The translations under genes and the position numbers were made by a program. Of a DNA stretch of 64,000 nt, positions 18,058 to 27,211 are shown piece by piece. This DNA is from an uncultured Gammaproteobacteria bacterium. GTDB lineage: Bacteria > Pseudomonadota > Gammaproteobacteria > Steroidobacterales > UBA11654. The stretch spans positions 53,737 to 117,736 of the forward strand of contig CACJRN010000004.1 of assembly GCA_902595845.1 (NCBI GenBank). The letters run 5' to 3'. Every line of letters starts with the position of its first letter. Position 1 is the stretch's first letter. The notes beneath the pieces are model-generated. The model saw only the letters and a program-made list of their open reading frames with translations. It was not told where the DNA came from and searched no databases.

Positions 18058-18813
18058 TCAGCAAAGAGATAATTTGAATTCAATATTCTCATCAGTTTGA
18101 AGGAATTTTCCTTCACTATTTCTCTCCAAAAAACGAATGGCAATCATGTGTCTTCCACCACTGATTTCTGGATATACAGATGGATTATCTAGAAAAACCC
18201 TTATGAGTGAGATCTGAGCAGTTTTTCCAATTTGATGATTATACTGACCACTTGCTGCCACTGTGCCGATGGGCTCACTACTTTCCCGTATGATCCACAT
18301 AAGCTTTTCAATCCCTCCACATATGGGTTTGATTACATTGATCCACTTATCTAAATCATCCTTTAGTGCTTTTGAATCTCCCTCTAGCCAAAATTTATAT
18401 CGAGGCATATCAAACTCGGCCTTACCACCTGGCAATGTGTGTCTATGCAATAGTGCAGAAATATAGTCATCATCTCTGAGTGGATGAAGGTAACCAGTTC
18501 CTAGCTGAATCATTTTTTCTTTTATAATATTCAAATCTTCCAATAAATTCGTGGCCATTTCATTGTCAGCATCTGGCATTGATTGAAATCTTTGCATTTG
18601 AATAATATAACGATCCAAATCTGCTAGAACCTCTCTTCTGACATCAGTTCTGGCAAGGATTGTGTATATTTCAAGGAGCGTGTGTATTGTTGTTCTAATC
18701 TGCCAGTGATCTTTTGACCCGCTGAAATTATTGAGTCTGCTGTATAAAAATTCGATCCTCATGAAAGTTCTGAGTCTTTCATTCAGTGGTAATTCATATA
18801 TTCCCTGTTCCAT
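18058..18813 (-). CDS. zapD: cell division protein ZapD
   Basis: ZapD (YacF, DUF1342) cross-links FtsZ filaments by binding the FtsZ C-terminal peptide. The sequence has the expected N-terminal YELPLNERLRTFMRIEFL, the mid-section GTGYLHPLRDDDYISALLHR, the F-x-MPRYKFWL segment and the C-terminal RHMIAIRFLE. At 251 residues it is full length. It follows coaE by 13 nt on the minus strand, the usual coaE-zapD operon; yacG, often the third gene, is absent. Confidence 0.95.
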   Translation of the reverse strand: MEQGIYELPLNERLRTFMRIEFLYSRLNNFSGSKDHWQIRTTIHTLLEIYTILARTDVRREVLADLDRYIIQMQRFQSMPDADNEMATNLLEDLNIIKEKMIQLGTGYLHPLRDDDYISALLHRHTLPGGKAEFDMPRYKFWLEGDSKALKDDLDKWINVIKPICGGIEKLMWIIRESSEPIGTVAASGQYNHQIGKTAQISLIRVFLDNPSVYPEISGGRHMIAIRFLERNSEGKFLQTDENIEFKLSLC

Positions 18814-18826
18814 CTATCTGAAATTA

Positions 18827-19429
18827 TTACAATTTGGAATAAAGCTTGTTGAGTTCAAGCACTTCTTTTTCTAATTCATTCAAAGTGACATTTTTTTCAT
18901 TAACAATCAAGTCATCAGAGGCTTTTAAACGAGTTGACCTATTTGTTTGATTCCTCAATATAGATTTTGCTTCACCCAAGGTAATTTTATCTCGATGCAT
19001 TAAGCGTTCAATTTGAGTCTCTTCTGAGCAATCTACCACAAGGGTTCTATCCATCATTTCATTCATTCCAGTCTCGACCAATAAGGGCACAGAGATAATC
19101 AAATAATGATCATTTGATTGCGACGCTAAATTGAACATTTCCTCTCTGACTTTGGGGTGAATAATTCTTTCAAGCATCTCCTTCTTGCTTACATCATCAA
19201 AAATTATTTTCCTCATTTTTTTTCTATCGATTAAACCATTTTCATCAAGAACGCTTGATCCAAAGGAAGATATGATTTCTTGAAAAGCAGTTCCATCTGG
19301 TTTTGTGACTTGATGAGATATTACATCTGCATCGATCACTTCTGTTCCAAATTGCTTAAAAAAATTACTGACGGTTGTTTTTCCTGATGCTATTCCACCG
19401 GTCAGCCCAATTTTTATACTCTTACTCAT
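18827..19429 (-). CDS. coaE: dephospho-CoA kinase
   Basis: CoaE carries out the last step of coenzyme A synthesis, phosphorylating dephospho-CoA at the ribose 3'-hydroxyl. The P-loop GLTGGIASGKTT is at the N-terminus, followed by VIDADVISHQVT and the LLVETG and VVDCSEETQIERLMHRD segments of the P-loop kinase core. The length of 200 is typical. It is transcribed away from sucC and leads the coaE-zapD pair. Confidence 0.96.
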   Translation of the reverse strand: MSKSIKIGLTGGIASGKTTVSNFFKQFGTEVIDADVISHQVTKPDGTAFQEIISSFGSSVLDENGLIDRKKMRKIIFDDVSKKEMLERIIHPKVREEMFNLASQSNDHYLIISVPLLVETGMNEMMDRTLVVDCSEETQIERLMHRDKITLGEAKSILRNQTNRSTRLKASDDLIVNEKNVTLNELEKEVLELNKLYSKL

Positions 19430-19523
19430 AAATTTATTAGAAAAAAGGTTTCAATAGATTATAGTTTAGATCAAAATATCACTCTTGTTATTAGTCTATG
19501 ACCAATCTTTTGGGTTTCAAATT

Positions 19524-20696
19524 ATGAATTTACATGAATACCAGTCAAAGAAACTATTTTCTGATCATGGAATACCAGTACTAGAAGGAAATATAGCAAG
19601 CTCTCCAGATGAAGCTAAATCCTCAGCAGAGAAGCTTAAGGGAGACATTTGGGTAGTAAAAGCACAAGTTCATGCTGGTGGACGCGGTAAAGCGGGTGGA
19701 GTAAAGATTGCTAGAAGCATTGCAGAAGTTCATGAAATGGCCTCTGAGATGCTTGGCACTAATCTCATAACAAAGCAAACAGACGAAAAGGGATTGCCTG
19801 TGAATCAGGTCTATATTGAGTCTGGTACATCGATTCAGAGTGAATATTATTTGAGCTTGTTGGTTGATCGAACAAAAGAGTCATGGACATACATTGCATC
19901 AATAGAAGGTGGAGTTGATATTGAGGCTGTTGCTGAGGAGTCTCCAGAAAAGATCATTAATTACACCATTGACCCATTGAAGGGGCTAGAATTGTCCTCT
20001 TTGAAACAAATGGCAGACCGTATGGGTTTCACCGATGATGTTCACTCTCAATTTGTTTCAATCACAAAAAAGATGTTTGAAATCGCCAAAGAGAAGGATG
20101 CCAACCTCATTGAGGTCAATCCCCTTATTTTGGATGATCACAATCAGCTGATTGCATTGGATGCAAAAATATCAATTGAAAGTAACGCATTATTCAGACA
20201 AGAGGAGCTCCTATCTTTCAAAGATAACTCTCAAGAAAATAAACTGGAAGTAAAGGCTTCAGAACATGATCTGAGTTATGTATCTTTGGATGGAAATATT
20301 GCATGCATGGTTAACGGCGCTGGACTTGCAATGGCAACGATGGATCTGATCAAGCTGCACGGTGGAGAGCCGGCAAATTTTCTTGATGTTGGTGGAGGCG
20401 CTACAACCGATAGAGTAAAGATGGCAATTGATATCATTATGGAAAACCCAAATGTCGATGCGATTTTAATCAATATTTTCGGCGGTATTGTTCGTTGTGA
20501 TGTCATCGCACAAGGCATTACAGAAGCAGTGAAGTCGACAGCGATTGATATTCCCATAGTTGTTCGCTTGCAGGGAACCAATGTGGAGCTAGGAACAAGG
20601 ATCCTCGAAGAGTCTGGGATGAAAATTATTTCAGCGAGCGATCTCACAGATGCCGCAATAAAGGTTGTGTCTTCAGTTAAGGAGGCTGTCCAATGA
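19524..20696 (+). CDS. sucC: succinyl-CoA synthetase beta subunit
   Basis: With SucD it converts succinyl-CoA to succinate with substrate-level phosphorylation in the TCA cycle. The start [12 protein letters not shown] at 19524 is the canonical one, although the frame is open further upstream. The ATP-grasp core shows [17 protein letters not shown], then [10 protein letters not shown], and the C-terminal domain [13 protein letters not shown]. The length of 390 is normal. It overlaps sucD by 4 nt. sucAB are not adjacent. Confidence 0.97.
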   Translation: MNLHEYQSKKLFSDHGIPVLEGNIASSPDEAKSSAEKLKGDIWVVKAQVHAGGRGKAGGVKIARSIAEVHEMASEMLGTNLITKQTDEKGLPVNQVYIESGTSIQSEYYLSLLVDRTKESWTYIASIEGGVDIEAVAEESPEKIINYTIDPLKGLELSSLKQMADRMGFTDDVHSQFVSITKKMFEIAKEKDANLIEVNPLILDDHNQLIALDAKISIESNALFRQEELLSFKDNSQENKLEVKASEHDLSYVSLDGNIACMVNGAGLAMATMDLIKLHGGEPANFLDVGGGATTDRVKMAIDIIMENPNVDAILINIFGGIVRCDVIAQGITEAVKSTAIDIPIVVRLQGTNVELGTRILEESGMKIISASDLTDAAIKVVSSVKEAVQ

Positions 20697-21565
20697 GTGT
20701 TCTGGTGAATCAGGAAACTAGAATCCTTTGTCAAGGAATCACAGGTTCCCAAGGCTCATTCCATGCGGAACAGTGTATTGAATACGGTTCAAACATAGTC
20801 GCGGGTGTGACTCCAGGAAAAGGCGGATCAACTCATCTTGATGTTCCTGTCTTTAATTCAGTTGCTGAAGCGACATCCGAAGTAGAAATAGATGTCAGCA
20901 TGATATTTGTACCTGCAAAATTTGCAGCTGATGCCATGAAATCAGCAATTGAATCAGAAATTGGACTGATTGTTTGTATTACAGAAGGGGTCCCAGTCCA
21001 AGATATGATCGAAGTCAAAGCCATGTTGAAGGGCTCAGATTCAATATTATTGGGGCCAAATTGTCCTGGCATCATAACTCCTGAAGAAACAAAGATTGGA
21101 ATTATGCCTGGTTTCATACATCAAAAAGGTTCTATAGGAATTGTTTCCAGATCTGGCACCCTGACTTATGAGGCTGTTCATCAGACTTCTATGTGTGGTC
21201 TGGGTCAAAGTACTTGTATTGGAATAGGGGGCGATCCCATTAAGGGTCTCAATTTCATTGAATGTCTGTCACTTTTTGAGGAAGATCCAGCAACAGAAGG
21301 AATTGTGATGGTTGGTGAAATTGGAGGTTCAGACGAAGAAAAGGCAGCAGAGTTCATCAAAGACAGTATCACTAAACCTGTTGTTGCCTATGTCGCTGGT
21401 GTTTCAGCACCACCGGGGAAAAGAATGGGTCATGCCGGAGCAATCGTTACTGGCAATGAAGGTACCGCTTCAAGTAAATACAAAGCACTGAATGACGCGG
21501 GAGTTAAAACAACTGATTCCCCAGCTTTGATTGGTGAAATCATGAAAGAATTACTCAATCAATGA
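20693..21565 (+). CDS. sucD: succinyl-CoA synthetase alpha subunit
   Basis: SucD binds CoA and forms the phosphohistidine intermediate. [14 protein letters not shown] and [12 protein letters not shown] form the CoA-binding Rossmann part, [21 protein letters not shown] follows in the middle (here shown as [13 protein letters not shown]), and the catalytic histidine lies in [10 protein letters not shown]. The length of 290 is normal. It is coupled to sucC by an ATGA overlap and ends 2 nt from the convergent bamD stop. Confidence 0.97.
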   Translation: MSVLVNQETRILCQGITGSQGSFHAEQCIEYGSNIVAGVTPGKGGSTHLDVPVFNSVAEATSEVEIDVSMIFVPAKFAADAMKSAIESEIGLIVCITEGVPVQDMIEVKAMLKGSDSILLGPNCPGIITPEETKIGIMPGFIHQKGSIGIVSRSGTLTYEAVHQTSMCGLGQSTCIGIGGDPIKGLNFIECLSLFEEDPATEGIVMVGEIGGSDEEKAAEFIKDSITKPVVAYVAGVSAPPGKRMGHAGAIVTGNEGTASSKYKALNDAGVKTTDSPALIGEIMKELLNQ

Positions 21566-21567
21566 TT

Positions 21568-22353
21568 CTACCAAAGTCGGTACCAAGGCTTATCTTCATC
21601 AATCTCTAACTCCGATTCATAATCTTCGGGTATATTCACGACATATATTTCTCGTGCTTGTTCAGCAAGATCCATCATTCCAAGTTTTTCATATGCTCTT
21701 GTGATGATTTCCAATGATTTGACTGTCTCAGGCGCACCATTATATTGCTCAAGTGCATATTTGGCTCGATTCGCTGCTGCAACATAAGCACCTCTTTCCA
21801 TGTAATGTTCCGCAACATGATTTTCATATTGAGCAAGGCGATTTCTTAGGAAGGTCATTCTTTGTGTTGCATCATCCACATAGATACTATTTGGATATCT
21901 TCTGATGAGTTGTGAAAACACAGAGAAAGCCTCTTCTGTGTTTGCAGGAGGTCTTTTGCTTAAGTCGACATTGAACCACTCGTGATACCAACTATGCTGC
22001 CCTTCAAATAGTGCAAGCCCCCTCATATAAAGCGCATAATCAACCCTTGGGTGAGTGGGATTTTCTTTTTCAAACTGTTTTGCTTCATCAATTGCCTCTT
22101 CCATTCCATTGCTTCTGTAATAAGCAAATATTAGGTCCAGCTGAGCTTGTTTGGCTTCGTTACTGAATGGAAAAGAAGTTGTGAGAACTTCCAGGTAATT
22201 TGTTGCATTTCTGTAATTACCATCTGCCATTGCTTTAGCAGCTCTGTCATAAATAATCGCAGAGGACGACCTTGTGTCGGTTTGTTCATCTTCTCTGCTG
22301 CATCCAGCCGTAAAGAGAATAAGTACAAAAAGAATGTATAGTTTGTTTTGCAT
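21568..22353 (-). CDS. bamD: outer membrane assembly lipoprotein BamD
   Basis: BamD is an essential part of the BAM complex that inserts beta-barrel proteins into the outer membrane. A lipoprotein signal ends in LFTAGC, with Cys18 the lipidation site. TPR helices follow: YDRAAKAMADGNYRNA, YALYMRGLALF and RYPNSIYVDDATQRM are typical BamD segments. At 261 residues it is full length. It is divergent from rluD, a conserved gammaproteobacterial pairing. Confidence 0.95.
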   Translation of the reverse strand: MQNKLYILFVLILFTAGCSREDEQTDTRSSSAIIYDRAAKAMADGNYRNATNYLEVLTTSFPFSNEAKQAQLDLIFAYYRSNGMEEAIDEAKQFEKENPTHPRVDYALYMRGLALFEGQHSWYHEWFNVDLSKRPPANTEEAFSVFSQLIRRYPNSIYVDDATQRMTFLRNRLAQYENHVAEHYMERGAYVAAANRAKYALEQYNGAPETVKSLEIITRAYEKLGMMDLAEQAREIYVVNIPEDYESELEIDEDKPWYRLW

Positions 22354-22427
22354 TGTTCTATTTGTTAAATATTCGATGAATTATAGCCTAAAATGTAATC
22401 AAAAGATCTCGAACAATAATTTTATTC

Positions 22428-23417
22428 ATGGAAAAGAAAACAGAAAAAATTCAATTGATGGTCGAGGAAGCAGGAAAAGATCAAAGAATAGATAAGTATA
22501 TAAGTACTGTGCTCACTCAATTTTCAAGATCCTCGATAAAATCTTGGATAGAATCAGGAAATATCTTGCTTGATGGATCTAAGGTTAAGCCCAGAACGAT
22601 GCTCTCACCTCAACAAATAATTGAAATCCAACCTCAATTTGAAAACCGTGAAGAAACCAAAGCTGAAAAAATCGATCTAAATATTGTTCATGAAGACGAG
22701 CATATCTTGGTTATTGATAAGCAGTCTGGAATGGTTGTACACCCGGGTCACGGTAATTTAAGTGGCACACTGCAAAACGGATTGCTTTTTTACAATCAGG
22801 ATTTAAACATCTTACCTAGAGCAGGATTGGTTCACCGATTGGATAAAGATACAACAGGACTAATTTTAGCCGCAAAAACTACAGATGCTTATAATCAGCT
22901 TGTTAAAGATATGCAGGCAAGATTGATTCAAAGAGAGTACAGAGCGATATGTAGAGGCGAAATGGTTGCTGGAGGAATGATTGAAGTTAACCTTGCAAGG
23001 GACCCATATAATCGATTGAAATTTAAGGTTTCAGATTCAGGCCGTGAGTCAAGGACACACTATAGAGTCCTTGACCGCCTAAAAGGGTATACATTTTTAG
23101 GGATTCGTCTTGATACTGGAAGAACCCATCAAATCAGAGTTCATATGGCGCATATTGATTATCCAATACTTGGCGATCAATTATATGGCGGTAGATTGGC
23201 ATTCCCTAAAAGTTTGGATGAGGAGAGTAGGCAAATGCTTATGAAATTTAAGCGACAGGCATTGCATGCTTTTCGTTTGAATTTTAAGCATCCAATTACT
23301 GATGAAATGATTTCACTTACTTCATCAATACCTGATGATATGGACTCAATGATTATTGCTCTTTCTGACCAGAAATTGGACTCAGAAGCCATCAATGCAT
23401 TCAACTATCCGGAGTGA
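22428..23417 (+). CDS. rluD: 23S rRNA pseudouridine(1911/1915/1917) synthase RluD
   Basis: RluD makes three pseudouridines in helix 69 of 23S rRNA. An N-terminal S4-like RNA-binding domain (residues ~18-70) precedes the catalytic domain with HRLDKDTTGL, whose Asp139 is the nucleophile. TGRTHQIRVHMAH and GDQLYGG are further conserved blocks. The length of 329 fits RluD rather than RluA or RluC, and the divergent neighbour bamD is the usual context. Confidence 0.94.
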   Translation: MEKKTEKIQLMVEEAGKDQRIDKYISTVLTQFSRSSIKSWIESGNILLDGSKVKPRTMLSPQQIIEIQPQFENREETKAEKIDLNIVHEDEHILVIDKQSGMVVHPGHGNLSGTLQNGLLFYNQDLNILPRAGLVHRLDKDTTGLILAAKTTDAYNQLVKDMQARLIQREYRAICRGEMVAGGMIEVNLARDPYNRLKFKVSDSGRESRTHYRVLDRLKGYTFLGIRLDTGRTHQIRVHMAHIDYPILGDQLYGGRLAFPKSLDEESRQMLMKFKRQALHAFRLNFKHPITDEMISLTSSIPDDMDSMIIALSDQKLDSEAINAFNYPE

Positions 23418-23492
23418 AAAATTTAGAATATTTTTTTCTGCTGAAGTAGTATAGTCCCGTTTTTATAGTCTGATTTTTAAATAAAAAAAGAA

Positions 23493-23804
23493 ATGCCGAT
23501 ATATGAATATAAATGCAGTGATTGCGGACATTTTTTGGATGCGCTCCAAGGAGTCAATGATGCTCCCTTAGAAGAATGTCCTGAGTGTTCAAAAAGCAGC
23601 TTAAAGAAACTCATTTCTGCCCCAAATTTTAGACTAAGTGGGGAGGGTTGGTATGAAACAGACTTTAAAACAGAGAATCGAAAGAATATTGCTGATAGTG
23701 GCAAAACAGAGACAAAGAAAAAAGAATCAAGCAAGCAATCTACTGATTCAAAAAAAGAAAAGAATAAAGATAAAAAGAAAGATAATTCATCAAAGAAAGA
23801 TTGA
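23493..23804 (+). CDS. FmdB-family zinc-ribbon protein
   Basis: A 103-residue protein with an N-terminal zinc ribbon: CSDCG and CPECS supply four cysteines, starting from MPIYEYKC, the standard FmdB/putative regulatory protein beginning. The segment LISAPNFRLSGEGWYETDF is also typical. The last 40 residues are a low-complexity Lys/Asp/Ser tail. The function of the family is not established. It lies upstream of a DUF502 gene and aspS, as in many gammaproteobacteria. Confidence 0.9.
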   Translation: MPIYEYKCSDCGHFLDALQGVNDAPLEECPECSKSSLKKLISAPNFRLSGEGWYETDFKTENRKNIADSGKTETKKKESSKQSTDSKKEKNKDKKKDNSSKKD

Positions 23805-23825
23805 ACGTATTAATATAGTGTTTAG

Positions 23826-24446
23826 ATGAAAAAATTAAGAACAATAATTGTTGCAGGCCTTTTGGTATGGATTCCGCTCGGATTGACCATTTTTGTCATC
23901 AAGCTTTTAATCGATTTGCTGGGGCAAACATACCTTCTGATTCCACCTGCTCTTAGACCAGAGAACCTTATTGGAACAGAAATACCAGGCATTGGAGTCA
24001 TTGTTGCTATCATTGTAGTGCTTCTTACAGGCTTGGTTACAGCAAACTATTTTGGAAAGAGCATAGTTAAGGCATGGGATGCTTTTTTGGATCGAATACC
24101 ACTTATCCGAAGCATTTACTCTCCGCTTAAGAAATTTTCTGAACTGGTTCTATCGGACCAAACTCAATCATTTTCAAAGGTTCTATTAATCGAGTACCCA
24201 AGAAAGGGAATCTATAGTCTGTGTTTTCAAACTTCTAAAGAGTTGGGGGAGGTGCAAAATCAGGCTGGCGAGGAGATGGTTTGCGTATATATTCCTACAA
24301 CCCCGAATCCGACATCAGGGTATATTGTGTTGGTTCCTCAAAATGAGGTAAAAGAGCTCAAGATGAGTGTTGAAGATGCGCTTAAAATGATTATCTCACT
24401 AGGCGTCGTGGTTCCAGACCCCGATGCTGTTATTGAAAAAGAATAA
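23826..24446 (+). CDS. DUF502 membrane protein
   Basis: This 206-residue protein has two N-terminal membrane helices (about residues 7-27 and 57-77) separated by a loop with PPALRP and IPGIGV, and a soluble C-terminal domain containing PTTPNPTSGYIVLVP, the DUF502 hallmark. RIPLIRSIYSPLKKF is another conserved family block. Function is unknown; the family is an integral inner-membrane protein. It sits between the fmdB-like gene and aspS, 5 nt before the latter. Confidence 0.92.
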   Translation: MKKLRTIIVAGLLVWIPLGLTIFVIKLLIDLLGQTYLLIPPALRPENLIGTEIPGIGVIVAIIVVLLTGLVTANYFGKSIVKAWDAFLDRIPLIRSIYSPLKKFSELVLSDQTQSFSKVLLIEYPRKGIYSLCFQTSKELGEVQNQAGEEMVCVYIPTTPNPTSGYIVLVPQNEVKELKMSVEDALKMIISLGVVVPDPDAVIEKE

Positions 24447-24451
24447 TAGAT

Positions 24452-26230
24452 ATGAGCAAAAAATATAGAACTCACTTGTGTGAAGACATCGATCATTCAG
24501 ATATTGGTAAACAGGTATCTGTATCAGGATGGGTCCATCGAAGAAGAGATCATGGCGGAGTGATTTTCATAGACTTAAGAGATGTCTCAGGGATATTGCA
24601 ATTGGTTTTTGACCCCGAAAATAAAGAACTCTTTACTACGGCAGAAAAAATAAGAAATGAATTTGTTTTGTCTGTAACAGGGATCATAAGAGAGAGACCT
24701 GAGGGAACAGCTAATGATCAGATGAAGACCGGAGCAGTTGAATTGCTTGTTGAATCAGGAGAGGTTCTCAATTCTTCAAAAACACCCCCATTTCATCATG
24801 ATGAAGCAACCAATGAAGATATCCGTCTTAAATATAGATACCTCGATCTCAGGCGAGAAGGGATGTCAAAGAATATTAAAATCCGACATGAGATCACAAG
24901 GTCACTTAGAGATTATTTAAATAAGTCTGCTTATTTTGAAATTGAAACACCGATTTTAACGAAAGCGACCCCAGAAGGTGCAAGAGACTATTTGGTTCCA
25001 AGTAGAACTCAGCAAGGCAATTTTTTTGCTCTTCCTCAATCGCCACAATTATTTAAGCAGCTCCTAATGATGTCAGGATTTGACCGTTACTATCAGATCG
25101 CAAGATGTTTTAGAGATGAAGATCTCAGGGCGGATCGCCAGCCTGAATTTACCCAACTCGATGTTGAAATGTCATTTGTTGATCAAGATGATGTCAAAAG
25201 TGAGATGGAATCAATGGTTAGAGAACTGTTTAAGTCCGTGCTAGATGTAGATCTCGAAAATCAATTCTCACAAATCACACATGCTGAAGCAATGGATCGC
25301 TTTGGCTCAGACAGCCCACATTTGGGTATAGAAATGGAGCTTACTGAAGTCAGTGATCTCATGAAGGATGTTGAATTTAAAGTTTTCGCTGGTCCAGCAA
25401 ACGATGATGATTCTAGAGTCGCATGTCTTGTTCTGAAAGATTCATCTGATTTGTCCAGAAAGCAAATCGATGATTATACTGATTTTGTCTCGAATTACGG
25501 CGCAAAAGGTTTGGCCTATATTCGAGTCAATGAGATTGAAAAGGGAATTGATGGTCTTCAGTCACCAATACTTAAATTTTTAAATGATTCTGTTATCAAT
25601 CAACTGATTGAAAAACTCTCATTGGAAAATGGTGATACGGTATTTTTTGGTGCTGATAAGAAAGAAATCGTGAATGCTTCTCTGGGTGCTCTTCGAGTTA
25701 AAATGGCAGAGGATTTCGATTTAATCAAAAACGGATGGTTTCCTCTTTGGATAACTGACTTTCCTATGTTTCACTGGGATGATAAAGAAAAAAGATGGTC
25801 TTCTGAGCATCATCCATTCACCTCACCAGTAAATTTGGATCCAGAGGAACTAAAAAATAATCCAAAAGACGCGTTATCAAAAGGCTATGACATGGTGCTC
25901 AATGGACATGAAATAGGTGGTGGATCCATTCGTATTCATTCTGAAGAAATGCAACAAGCTGTTTTTTCAATACTGGGCATAAATGAAGAAGAAGCAGATG
26001 AAAAATTTGGTTTTTTCCTTGAGGCACTAAAGTATGGATGCCCACCACATGGTGGAATTGCATTTGGAATTGACCGAATTGTCATGCTCATGACAGGATC
26101 TTCCAGTATCAGGGATGTGATTGCATTCCCTAAGACACAAACTGCAAGTTGTCTACTCACTGATGCGCCAAGCCTTGCTGGTAAAGCGCAATTAAATGAA
26201 TTGGGCATCTCAGTCAAAAAGAAAAGCTAA
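24452..26230 (+). CDS. aspS: aspartyl-tRNA synthetase
   Basis: AspS charges tRNA-Asp. The N-terminal OB fold has VSGWVHRRRDHGGVIFIDLRD; the class II core shows motif 2 FRDEDLRADRQPEFTQLD and motif 3 GIAFGIDRIVML; the inserted bacterial-type GAD domain lies between. The 592-residue length matches bacterial AspRS. Whether it is discriminating or not cannot be settled by eye. It is the last gene of the fmdB-DUF502-aspS group. Confidence 0.97.
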   Translation: MSKKYRTHLCEDIDHSDIGKQVSVSGWVHRRRDHGGVIFIDLRDVSGILQLVFDPENKELFTTAEKIRNEFVLSVTGIIRERPEGTANDQMKTGAVELLVESGEVLNSSKTPPFHHDEATNEDIRLKYRYLDLRREGMSKNIKIRHEITRSLRDYLNKSAYFEIETPILTKATPEGARDYLVPSRTQQGNFFALPQSPQLFKQLLMMSGFDRYYQIARCFRDEDLRADRQPEFTQLDVEMSFVDQDDVKSEMESMVRELFKSVLDVDLENQFSQITHAEAMDRFGSDSPHLGIEMELTEVSDLMKDVEFKVFAGPANDDDSRVACLVLKDSSDLSRKQIDDYTDFVSNYGAKGLAYIRVNEIEKGIDGLQSPILKFLNDSVINQLIEKLSLENGDTVFFGADKKEIVNASLGALRVKMAEDFDLIKNGWFPLWITDFPMFHWDDKEKRWSSEHHPFTSPVNLDPEELKNNPKDALSKGYDMVLNGHEIGGGSIRIHSEEMQQAVFSILGINEEEADEKFGFFLEALKYGCPPHGGIAFGIDRIVMLMTGSSSIRDVIAFPKTQTASCLLTDAPSLAGKAQLNELGISVKKKS

Positions 26231-26307
26231 ATTTGATTATTTTTTCTTTTAAATTTGATCAAAGATCATCGATAATACGACCTCAATTCATCAAAGTCTG
26301 AATTTAA

Positions 26308-27192
26308 ATGTTTCAAGACAAAGCTTTATCAAAAAATATTGCCTTGATTTATCAAGCTGGAAAAGTCCGTTTGGGATTTTTGATTATGGCATGCACATTG
26401 GCTGGTATTGCTGTTTCACCAAGTTCTCCGTTATCAGCTATGGAAATCTTTGCTTTGGCGGTTTATGTTTTGGTTGCTTCATCTACTTCTGGCGCATTTA
26501 ATCAATGGTATGAGCGTGATATTGATGCAGTCATGGATCGAACAAAAGACAGGCCATTTGTCACAAAAGAATTGGAACCAACAAATACTTGGAATCTTTG
26601 GCTGGTAATCATAAGCGCACTGGCACTTTATGCCACATATCAAGTCAGCAATTTAGAAGCAACGCTTTATCTTTTTGCTGGAATCTTTACCTATGGCATT
26701 GTATATACCGTCTGGCTCAAACGGTGGACATGGATGAATATTGTGATTGGAGGACTTGCGGGAAGCTTTGCTGTTCTTGTTGGCTCTGCTGCAACAGGAA
26801 ATACATTTTCACCGGCTCCACTCATTCTATCTGTTGTTCTTTTTTTATGGACACCACCGCATTTTTGGGCATTGGCCATCAGCTTTAAAGATGAATATGC
26901 AAAGGCAGATATTCCTATGTTGCCTGTAGTGCACGGTGATAAAGTCACGAGCCAAGCCATCTTTTGGCATACTTTGGTGCTTGTGATACTGTCATGGTCG
27001 CTGTTCTTCTATGGCATGAGCTGGGTTTATCTGTTCTTTGCTATATTCGGTGGGGGATATTTCCTTTATTGTTCATTCTTGCTTCTCAAGGAGCAAAGCA
27101 AAGCTTTAGCGAGAAAAACATTCTTCTCTTCAATAATTCATTTAGGACTCCTCTTATTAGGTGCCATGTTTGATGCTATGATATTTGCTTAA
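26308..27192 (+). CDS. cyoE: protohaem IX farnesyltransferase (haem O synthase)
   Basis: This UbiA-superfamily membrane enzyme farnesylates haem B to haem O for haem-copper oxidases. It has about nine membrane helices and the motifs NQWYERDIDAVMDRTKDRP (the first Asp-rich site) and the second conserved loop ISFKDEYAKADIPMLPV. The length of 294 is normal. Oxidase structural genes, commonly adjacent, are not in this window. The FG-GAP gene starts 20 nt downstream. Confidence 0.95.
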   Translation: MFQDKALSKNIALIYQAGKVRLGFLIMACTLAGIAVSPSSPLSAMEIFALAVYVLVASSTSGAFNQWYERDIDAVMDRTKDRPFVTKELEPTNTWNLWLVIISALALYATYQVSNLEATLYLFAGIFTYGIVYTVWLKRWTWMNIVIGGLAGSFAVLVGSAATGNTFSPAPLILSVVLFLWTPPHFWALAISFKDEYAKADIPMLPVVHGDKVTSQAIFWHTLVLVILSWSLFFYGMSWVYLFFAIFGGGYFLYCSFLLLKEQSKALARKTFFSSIIHLGLLLLGAMFDAMIFA

Positions 27193-27211
27193 AGAGCAAA
27201 TATTTATAGTC